This document shows positions 56,116 to 64,000 of a stretch of DNA of 64,000 bases, one piece after another. The stretch is from positions 623,470 through 687,469 of the forward strand of contig NW_022985448.1 in assembly GCF_010093595.1 (NCBI RefSeq), in the 5' to 3' direction. A program made the translations under genes and the position numbers. A model generated the notes under the pieces. It made no database searches. It was not told where the DNA came from and saw nothing but the letters and a program-made list of their open reading frames with translations. The first letter of the stretch is position 1. Each line of letters begins with the position of its first letter. This stretch comes from Mytilinidion resinicola (Eukaryota > Ascomycota > Dothideomycetes > Mytilinidiales > Mytilinidiaceae).

Positions 56116-56587
56116 TCAACAGCCGCCAATCTGCTCTTGGTGGACCTCGAGCGTGTCGCCGTCTTGCATTTCGAGCTATCACACATTGTCAGTACTGTCA
56201 GAGAAGCAAGCCTACGATTGATTGGCGAGAAAGCAGAGCCGCCTCAGACGTGCTTCCGAGTCCTATACTGATACTCCATAACAGACACCATCAAGGTCTG
56301 GTGCATCATTGGGGAAGGGATTTCGCAGCAACAGGGAAGAAGGGCTGACTCACGCTTTCGGGATTGTCTGTCGGCTGGACGCGAACGCCCTCGAAGAGGA
56401 ATCGCACGCTCGCGAAGCTCTTGCCCTGCCTATCACAAAAGGCATCCATTAACTTCTTCAGCTGAGTGGTACGCTTGATCTTGAAGAAGACCTCGTTGTT
56501 GTTGTCGGTGACCTTGATGTTGAGATGCTCCGATTGTTCAGCCCCCTCCGGCTTTTGCTGCATGTTGGGGGAACCCGAATCCGACAT
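56116..56587 (-). CDS. SMT3: SUMO (Smt3 family ubiquitin-like modifier)
   Basis: Exons (minus order) 56587-56354 and 56175-56116 give a 97-residue precursor. SUMO is attached to lysines of target proteins and acts mainly in the nucleus. The ubiquitin fold is complete: EHLNIKVTDNNNEVFFKIKR, LMDAFCDRQGKSFASVRFLF, EGVRVQPTDNPES, and, after a 178-nt intron, LEMQDGDTLEVHQEQIGGC. The double glycine is followed by one Cys and the stop, so a Ulp-type protease must remove a single residue to mature it. Reading through the intron would lose the GG end. The short variable N-terminus (SDSGSPNMQQKPEGAEQS) is normal. Confidence 0.96.
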
Positions 56588-58283
56588 GTTGAGTTGTATG
56601 TTGGCTTGATTGTGGTTGTCTGGTAGATGCAGTTGATGGCAGAGGTGGTGGAGGCGATAAAGCTGCTGCAGCCTGTTAGCCGATGGAGTATTGGAAGAGC
56701 AGGCTGGCGTGACCAACCTGTGAGCGGTGGACGCGCGAGGTGATATGGCAGCGGAGTTTGTGCTATTGCCGTGCAGGGCCGCGCGAGTTTCACGTTCTGG
56801 AGGGCCGGTGAAGAAGCTGTGGAGGAGCTGGAGGCGCCGAGAAGGGCGTGGCAACTGGCAGGCGTGAGGGAAGTGTCGAGAGGGTTCGCCGTGGATGCGT
56901 CAAGAGTAGTGAGGTGGAGGACTCTGGTGGGGTCCTGAAAGAAAGGCCAATGCGGAAGCGAGCCGTGAAAACTGTCTTGAGGGTGGCAATTGAGTGCTTC
57001 ACTGCTCTGCGAGACCTCACTGTGCTGATCAAAGAAGAAGAGGTGTTCGAGACACTTCCACGCCCTTTATACTCGTCGCCGCGCTCTCTGTCGGGTGTCC
57101 ACGTGACGCACTGTCCTTGTGACTCTAGATAGTTATGGTATCTAGAGCAAACACCTCTGCATGGAACGCCGCTGATTCGCCCCAGGGAGTCAAGGACGAC
57201 CTCAAGACTGATCCGCCCTGCCATTCCAGGGCTTGCGCCATACAAGGTGGGTCATTCGGCCTTCGCACCGCACCAATCCTGATCACAGTGTAGATTGCCT
57301 GCAAAAATCAAACTACAGCGAAGACAAGTGTCGAAGCCAGGTCGGTCTCTATGCTATTCGCCCCCATGCAATCTGACGAACAGACAAGGTCGATGCTCTC
57401 TATGAGTGCTGCAACGAGTTCTACAAGCAGAATGGAGACAGCGCAAGCACGGTCAGCTGCCCCAAAGTATCTCTGCTACGGTGAGAACTCACAGTGCAGC
57501 TTCGTCGCCCTCCACGCACACATGCTGACTATACGGCAGCCTCAAGATGAAGCAGAGGGCTCAAGGCTTGTAGACGGCAGACGGCAGATGGCAGGCAGGG
57601 CCGTGGCATAGATTCTAAGATGTAATATCCGGATCCAACCCCAATAGTCACTGGGAAAATTGAGCGAGGAAAGCAGATATGTTGGTATAAGACGGTCGTG
57701 AGCGCGCAAAGAGGCCGCAAGGACCTGCTCAAACATGGATTATGGTTTGAACCGAGACTCTAATGACTGCCTAAAGACATTGTTGAAGGAAAGAAGAGGC
57801 CGAAAAATCTTTGGGGGTTTTGAGAAGCGAGATCGGCGCTAGACCGGAACGAGCGGGCCTGCATAAAGTGCATATTTCTGGCCATGCAAGGAGCCATGCA
57901 GTGAATTGACGCCCTAGAGTGTCGTATTGAAATGCTAGCTGGACCTATATGACGATTGGCGTTTTACGTTTTCAAAAATTCAGAGCAAACTTGAGGTGGT
58001 CTTGCAACAGTGCCAAGTACTCGCTGATTACGGCTGAAACGGAGCTGCCACCTATCGATCTTCAGCGCAGAGCTTGGGAAGGAATCTTGGAAGCTCATCC
58101 CACGCCCAACATTGATACTGTAATTTACTAGCCACGCGTTTGCGCGTTCCTTGTTGGCCTTGAACGTGCCATATAGTTCCCTCCCGTCTTCGACTCGCCT
58201 CCGAGCTCCACGAACCGACCTTACCACTGCCTCGTGCGCCGAAGCTACCATAGCCCCCCGATCGCGATGAGACGGTGACACGC
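56588..58283. other. Intergenic, 1.7 kb, divergent
   Basis: Upstream of SUMO (minus) and the glycosyltransferase (plus). GC-rich open frames near 56600-57245 lack start codons or domains and probably belong to the SUMO leader. Nothing else recognised. Confidence 0.5.
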
Positions 58284-60569
58284 ATGTTCGACGGAGGACG
58301 CCACCGGACTCGAGGGGGACTAGGAGTCGCTCCTGAGTCCAACATGGTGACACGCACAATATTCCCTACGGATGAGGAGCTTGGGAAGAAGGACGACGAC
58401 CACAAACCGGCCAGGTCACCTACGTGGAGCGCGTTGCGGAATCCATTACGATGGCGTAGAAGGCGCATACTTCTAGCATTAGTCGGCTTCTATCTGCTAT
58501 ATGTCTTCATACACAACATTCCAGATCTGGGCGTGGAAAATGGGAGGAGACCGCCGAAGATACCAGTCACGAAGAGCGGGAGGAGCTCCTCTTCTGACCT
58601 AGATGCCCCCACTGGACCACCACCGGGTACAAAGCCGCCGAAAGATGATGAAACCTCGCATACATACAGTGGAAAAATCCGCTTCTACAAGTTGGGGGCC
58701 ACGCTACAAGGAGCTGCGAGCACTTTGGGATACCGATATACCAACAGGAACGTCCTGTTCGCAGTGTCCAGCCTGAAGAGCGCCTCAGTCATGCTACCAA
58801 TGGCATGCGAAATGGCCAAATGGAATAGAAACAATGTTCATCTGGCTTTCATGGGACGTGACGACCTCCCTCTGGAAGACATACTCGAGATTAACGGAGT
58901 GGACGAGAAGAAGTGCAAGGTGTACTGGCATGACGCTCGCCCGGATTACTCCGAATACAGCACCGATTTCCGCGCGGAAGCAAGTGTTGCTGCAGCAATG
59001 AACCACATACACAGTTACATCCACCCGCAGGTGGCTATCATTGATGATTCCGCTTCAGAGGATGCCTTCTTTGTAAGAAGCATAAGAGCGAAAGCAAAAG
59101 TCCAAGACGTGCCTATTATCGAAGTACCCAAGGACGGATCCGATAATTTTGTGTGGTTGTGTAGACTAGACTCTGGATCTTTAAGGTCGTGGCACCGCTC
59201 CACGATCGACATTCTTATACAGGCTCCGTCCCAATCATCTGGGTCGCTCATTCGCCTGCTTCGATCAATCCAAACTGCCGATTACAGAGGGTTGAAACCT
59301 CCTCGACTGATTGTTGAGCTGCCATCGAGATTGGATCCCCCAACTCAATATTACTTAGAGAACCTCATCTGGCCCCCTGCGGCGAAAGACAGCCCTCTTG
59401 CTTCAAGCGAGATCATTTTACGACATCGCATACCTAACGAACAATCATCTCAAGAAGAGTCTTCTATTCGATTCCTAGAAAGCTTCTTTCCCACAAGTCC
59501 CGCAGATTCTCATGTTCTCTTGCTTTCTTCTCAAGCTGAACTGTCTCCGCTATATTATCATTACCTCAAGTACAACCTGCTTGAGTACAAGTACTCTGTG
59601 TATGGCGCAGAGGATGCTTTAAATGTCATGGGTCTGGCCCTAGAACTTCCAAGCTATCTCTTGGATGGGACTTCAACACTGAAAGCGCCTACCTTAGCGG
59701 ACATGAACGACTCCAAATACAAGGCTATGACCGGAGTCCCTAGTGTCCCTTTTGTATGGCAAGCACCAAACAGCAACGCCGCTCTGTACTTTGGAGACAG
59801 ATGGGTTGAACTCCACTCTTTCCTCAGTAACCGCATCTCCGCAGAACACAAGACACCAAAGAAATCACCTCGCACCAAACTCATCTCCGAAACCTTCCCA
59901 GCGTGGGCCGAATACATGCTCGAGTTCATGCGAACACGCGGCTACGGCCTCATCTACCCAGGCACTCTGTCTTCAGAAAGCCTCGCCAAAGTCCACAACG
60001 AATTGTACCAGTTGCCCGAAGAGTTCCAAGTGCCTCTCTCGGAACCCAAACAGAAAGCCGGCGATGCCCCGCCGCCGAAGAAACCAGCGCAACCCTTTCT
60101 GACAGATGAATCCCCACCTCCGCCGCCGGTAAACGCAGAAACGCCCCTCGTGCCGTTCTCGAGACCCCTCCACGCCGCCCTACCATTCGACGGCGATCTC
60201 CCCGAGATCCCCCACATGCCCCACCTGCTCTACTCCGGCAAGCTCATCGAGCCAGCAAACGTAACGCGCGAGGCGGACGCTTTCGCCGCCAAGTTTCGCG
60301 AGGAGGTCGGCGGCTGCGCGCCGGTCCCCAAGGGACGGCGTCGAAAGGTCCTTCCGGGAAGTGCGAGGGATCTGTTCTGCTTCGGGGATGAGGACGAGGA
60401 CGATTTCGAGGATGAGGACGAGCGGCTGCTGGGGCCGGAAGCGACCGATGCTTTCTGGGGGCGCAAACCCGCGGTGGTGGAAGAGGATGCTAGTTCTGTT
60501 GTTGCGGCGGCCTCGGCGGCTGCGAGCGAGACGGTTAGCAGTGCGACGGCAGTGAAGGAGGAGGTGTGA
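58284..60569 (+). CDS. Type II membrane glycosyltransferase, fungal GT2-like annotation
   Basis: A single exon of 761 residues from the ATG at 58284. A later ATG at 58344 (MVTRTIFPTDEELGKKDDDH) may be the true start, since it resembles the way relatives begin. An Arg-rich stretch (RNPLRWRRRR) precedes one membrane helix (ILLALVGFYLLYVFIHNI), giving a type II Golgi/ER topology. The lumenal part has SGKIRFYKLGATLQGAAST, LFAVSSLKSASVMLPMACEM and YGAEDALNVMGLALELPSYL. Fungal orthologues are usually called glycosyltransferase 2; donor and acceptor are unknown. The C-terminus is Pro-rich, then acidic (GDEDEDDFEDEDER) and Ala-rich. Converges with the transcription factor gene. Confidence 0.8.
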   Translation: MFDGGRHRTRGGLGVAPESNMVTRTIFPTDEELGKKDDDHKPARSPTWSALRNPLRWRRRRILLALVGFYLLYVFIHNIPDLGVENGRRPPKIPVTKSGRSSSSDLDAPTGPPPGTKPPKDDETSHTYSGKIRFYKLGATLQGAASTLGYRYTNRNVLFAVSSLKSASVMLPMACEMAKWNRNNVHLAFMGRDDLPLEDILEINGVDEKKCKVYWHDARPDYSEYSTDFRAEASVAAAMNHIHSYIHPQVAIIDDSASEDAFFVRSIRAKAKVQDVPIIEVPKDGSDNFVWLCRLDSGSLRSWHRSTIDILIQAPSQSSGSLIRLLRSIQTADYRGLKPPRLIVELPSRLDPPTQYYLENLIWPPAAKDSPLASSEIILRHRIPNEQSSQEESSIRFLESFFPTSPADSHVLLLSSQAELSPLYYHYLKYNLLEYKYSVYGAEDALNVMGLALELPSYLLDGTSTLKAPTLADMNDSKYKAMTGVPSVPFVWQAPNSNAALYFGDRWVELHSFLSNRISAEHKTPKKSPRTKLISETFPAWAEYMLEFMRTRGYGLIYPGTLSSESLAKVHNELYQLPEEFQVPLSEPKQKAGDAPPPKKPAQPFLTDESPPPPPVNAETPLVPFSRPLHAALPFDGDLPEIPHMPHLLYSGKLIEPANVTREADAFAAKFREEVGGCAPVPKGRRRKVLPGSARDLFCFGDEDEDDFEDEDERLLGPEATDAFWGRKPAVVEEDASSVVAAASAAASETVSSATAVKEEV

Positions 60570-61003
60570 GGGGTTGGAGTTTGCTTGTCATTCATAGGTT
60601 TTTTGGACTGGCGTTCGGGAATTGGGTGATTTGTTGGGTTGTTTTGAGAGACGAAATCTGGTGTGTAATCTCTTTATACCCGGAGTGTGGGCTTCAATAT
60701 AGACACTTATTCACGCTGTTACTGGATTTCCTCGGTGCCTTCTGCCATGACATATCAATCCGGGGTGTAGGTGACTCGTCTTAGATTCACTAACAGGCCA
60801 CATCATATCAAGTATCAAACACATAAAAGCTCGAGATGAGTGCACAATACGCCTAAATTCTGTTCTGCCCAACCGAAAAACGCCGAACATGGTATCATAT
60901 CTTCGTAGCGCGCGTTCCACGCCCGCCTCCCAATGTCCCTGTGAGACATGCCCTTTTTCCGTATTTCGCCCCCCATGCCAAAAAGGCCATAGCGTTCTCC
61001 ATA
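60570..61003. other. Intergenic, 0.43 kb, convergent 3' ends
   Basis: AT-rich 3' flanks; no gene recognised. Confidence 0.5.
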
Positions 61004-63142
61004 TTATTGCCCCAGCAGCGGCGCGAACGTCTCGGGATCCTCGGACGCGCCCTCTTCGATCATGATGCGGATCATATCGTCGCTCGCAATCGAGCTCCAC
61101 ATGTGGATGCTCATCGACTTCTTCGAGTTGAACATGACGCTCGCGACGCCGCGCACTTGCTTCAGGACCGTGTTGGCGACGGGCCACCAGGCGGAGAGGC
61201 TCTGGAGGGAGCCGGTGTCGAGGCGGATGAGGCCTTTGATCTTGTCGTCCTGGCCGTCGGGGACGAGGAAGGACCAGTAGGAGAGGTGGACGACTGAAGC
61301 GACGACGACGACGCAGGTGAAGAAGGGCGAGTGCCGTTGGAGTGGGGTGGGCAGGGTGATTAGCTTGGAGATGTCTTCGGCGGCTTGCAGGCACTTGGCG
61401 GTGTGGATTTCGCGCGCTTGGGTTGGGAGCAGGATCTGGCCTGGCTCGACGCAGACAGTGACTTCTTCGACGTCGCCGAATCCGAGGTTGGAGCGAGGGC
61501 GGTGGAGCTGGATGGTAGCGCTGTGACAAGGGATGAGCTGAGGTCTGAGTACTTGGTGTGTGAGATGCTTACGCGCAGATGATCATTTGAGCCTGGAAGA
61601 GTATCTCGTCAACCTCCCTATCATTGTGGAGCATGTCTCGCTTGGTTTTTGGTAGGTGGAGCGACCAATTAACCAAGTCAGCGTCTGTGATATCAACCAT
61701 GTGATATTCCATGTTGTCGGCTCTGCTGACTTCAAGCACTTTACCCATGATGCGGACGGCGTCGACGAGGTACGTAAAGGACGAGAATTCAGACTCTTCG
61801 ATAGCAAAAGCTGAGTCATCATAGTCTTGAAGCGAACGAGTGAACGGTATATGCTATCCCCCGAAATCAGTTTCGAGTCTTGGAGTGAGAAGAAAAGCCA
61901 GGAATAGCGATCTTGAGTCAAGGCTTTTGGGATATCAAGGGACAGGGGATGAGCTCACCCCAGAGTAGTATTCCACTTCCTCACAAGGCAAAGGTACGTC
62001 AGTTACAACGTCTCGAAGCCGGAATGGAATGCGAGGATTCACTCCTGCAAAAAGACCATTGATCACGTATAACGACCACCAGGTGCGTCTGAGACACTCT
62101 TCCAATATCCGGTCGTTTGCGCCGTGCATCAAAGCAAAGTCTCCTTGGTTCAACCCAATCTCGAGGGCTATATTGATGGCCACATCGAGCATTTGCGCAG
62201 CTTTCTCCGGGTCGTTGTTGGCGTGCAGACCAATGGCGAATAGCAGCAGAGTTTGGACCGAGAAAGCGTCCTTGGGGAGATTATGCTGAGATAGCATTCG
62301 CTTTAGAGCATCTTTGTACATTTCGGTGGGGGCTGCTGGGAGGAAACACGACCCGATGTACTGAATAGCGAGTTCCAAGTGTGGAATGCGTCTTTGTTTC
62401 AGCAGCTCCACTTGGCGATGGTGAGGCAATAGGAACGGATGTGAACTGTAAAAGTAGAAATAGAATGCGCTAGTTGTACTCGCGACGCCAGAGTTCACAG
62501 AAGAGTTTGGATTCAAGTTTGAATGCAACGCCGATTGGTTGGAAATTGGAGGCGAAGCGAATGGGTTGGTGTTAATGAGGGCGCCAAAAGTTCCATGCTG
62601 TGGAGTCCCGATTTGACTGATAGGCACTATTTCAGAATTGAAGTCAAATGCCGGAGTTGACGCGAGAGAAGAGTTGGTCCCCAAGACGCTTCCCAGGGGA
62701 GTCTGCACAGGCAAACCATTCTCTTGATCTGCTCAGTTGTCAGAGAATGCGACCACGTGACTATCAACTGATTGGAGGCGTTCTTACTAGATGACGATTC
62801 GCCGGCTTTGAGCTTCCTCTTCCCTTTCCAGCCGCGGCGAGACTTTACATAGGAGCACTCAACGCCATCAGCCCTACATCTTGTACAGCGAACACCACCG
62901 TCGCATTTGAGATGGCGGCTTCGACAGGCCACGCAGGCGACAGGAACCGACGTTCTATTTGCGGACACATTTGGAGCGTTGCGAGCTGGTTGTGCCTCAG
63001 TAGATTCCGGTACGCGGCTCGGTTGAGCCAAAGGAGCGTCTGGCGAGGATTTCGGGGCAGTTGAAGGGTCAATAGACCACCACGAAGAATCTCCAGCGGC
63101 AGATATGGAGAGCCGAGAAGATGTAGGCATGTGAGGCTCCAT
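61004..63142 (-). CDS. Zn2Cys6 fungal transcription factor
   Basis: Exons (minus order) 63142-62788, 62728-61959, 61853-61573 and 61520-61004 give 640 residues. The DNA-binding cluster CVACRSRHLKCDGGVRCTRC (about 69-88) completes the six-cysteine spacing with ADGVEC and is followed by the basic linker SRRGWKGKRK. The fungal-specific regulatory domain begins near YFYSSHPFLLPHHRQVELLK (about 215) and includes ECLRRTWWSLYVINGLFAGV. The last two exons (YDDSAFAIEESEFSSFTYLV, RATIQLHRPRSNLGF-like) complete it, ending FAPLLGQ. Splice phases agree at all three introns (59, 105 and 52 nt). The open frame extends upstream of the chosen ATG without another ATG, so an extra first exon is possible. The regulated pathway is unknown. 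Confidence 0.88.
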
Positions 63143-64000
63143 ATTCTCTTGCGCGGGTGTTGAATTTACGCGGAATCCAGAGTACTCTTCAGGCCTAAAT
63201 GTAGAGGGTGGTTTAAGGATGAATGCGATCGACAAAGCGGTGTCGGATAGATGGACCCCAGGTTGTCGTGATCCTTAGTATGAGTGGAGAAATCAGCCCT
63301 GTGACCCTTGTATGGAATTAGATAATCAAAGCCCCCATGTACAAGTGTAACGCAGTGCCTTGCAACTGAGGCTCTAAAACCTTTTCTAGCTCTCACAGGC
63401 CTTTAGCTTTTGGGCACGTTCGTTTTCATCATCTTTCATCAAGATTGCATCCGCGATAGAATGTGCTCTTCGTGGTCTAGTGACTATGCACAGTCGGACC
63501 GACTTTAGGGCTGTTATACGCCCCTTTTTCCAGCTGCCCAAAACCCGACCTCAAGACATCGATACAAAAGAAAATCACCCTTCAAGTCCCAATCGAATCA
63601 AGATATCTATCCTCCATGTGAAATTTCCGTTCTCAATCACGCCTCGCAACGACTACGAGTAAAATTCCATACGTCTGTCGAACATTCGGTGAGAGTACGC
63701 TCAGCCTTCCAACGGAGCTCCCGTTCAGCCCTTCGAACCCCTGCAACGCAAGACCCCACGTCTCCAGAACGCCTGCCAACCTCTTTCGTGGAGATTCGGC
63801 GACCTGAGGTTGCTTCGATGCTGCGTAGGACCTCTCTCACGGTGTGGCCTTTACCAGTACCTGGAATCCATTAGCGACCTGATTCGAAACGCGAATTGCA
63901 CGAACTGGCAGCCAGTTAGAATGCTCCTACGCACGTCTGTCTACGCGTCTCAGCTGTACAGGGTTCACTTCTCAGCTGGACAGGGTTCACCTGTTGTTTT
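63143..64000. other. Upstream region of the Zn2Cys6 gene to the window end
   Basis: Short frames near 63480-63870 on both strands are unrecognised. The window ends inside or next to a 22-bp tandem repeat (63948-63991). Confidence 0.5.
63948..63991. repeat. Two tandem 22-bp units at the window end
   Basis: TCTCAGCTGTACAGGGTTCA plus two bases is followed directly by a second copy differing at two positions. The array may continue beyond the window. Confidence 0.7.

Overview
The window is a stretch of a filamentous ascomycete (Pezizomycotina) chromosome. Genes are split by short introns (about 44-217 nt, mostly GTNNGY donors and CTRAY-type branch sites), lie on both strands without operons, and are separated by 0.2-2.7 kb of non-coding DNA. 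The gene set (Kei1, Hal4-type kinase, histone H4 variant, Svf1, MOZART1, Zn2Cys6 regulator) is typical of this group. Dothideomycetes is my guess from general style; the sequence does not prove it. I rebuilt exon structures by hand from frame, splice signals and family knowledge, so individual junctions are predictions. I found no tRNA, rRNA, CRISPR array, intact transposon or virus-like sequence.

Layout. 1-2175: 3' part of a coiled-coil repeat gene, followed by a decayed partial copy (2514-3400). 4228-5251: Kei1, a sphingolipid-synthase subunit. 6632-8816: external NADH dehydrogenase with an EF-hand. 9725-10591: GFA/CENP-V zinc protein. 11537-13470: APC-family permease. 14576-19080: a 1379-residue sterol-glucosyltransferase-like protein with a C-terminal array of ubiquitin-interacting-like helices, preceded by three 11-bp-spaced CACGTGAT boxes. 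19265-21607 (-): Noc2. 23303-24465 (-): glycine-zipper protein. 25262-25785 (-): small lipid-binding-like protein. 27679-29517: CTNNBL1 splicing factor. 30438-31037: frameshifted coiled-coil gene. 31549-32796 (-): F-box-like protein. 33274-33777: Dim1. 34541-35005 (-): EthD protein. 35779-37197 and 37582-38610: unknowns.

39452-40182 (-) encodes a strongly diverged histone H4 variant. Beside it on the other strand are a tiny PPxY membrane protein (40620) and MOZART1 (40966). The interval 41343-44041 is gene-poor and holds a probable gene relic. Then come a GNAT acetyltransferase (44042-45374, -), a Hal4/Hrk1-type kinase (46784-49330, -), Svf1 (50401-51685), a fused succinyl-CoA-ligase-like alpha-beta protein (51952-54207, -), an unknown charged protein (54836-55490), SUMO (56116-56587, -), a glycosyltransferase (58284-60569) and a Zn2Cys6 transcription factor (61004-63142, -).

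Most genes are unrelated housekeeping genes. Splicing factors (Dim1, CTNNBL1), chromatin or spindle genes (H4 variant, MOZART1) and ubiquitin/SUMO-related genes (UIM protein, F-box protein, PPxY protein, SUMO) recur, but nothing suggests one pathway cluster. The strongest candidates for under-described biology are the UIM-bearing glycosyltransferase, the H4 variant, and the alpha-beta ligase fusion that lacks its ATP-grasp lobe.
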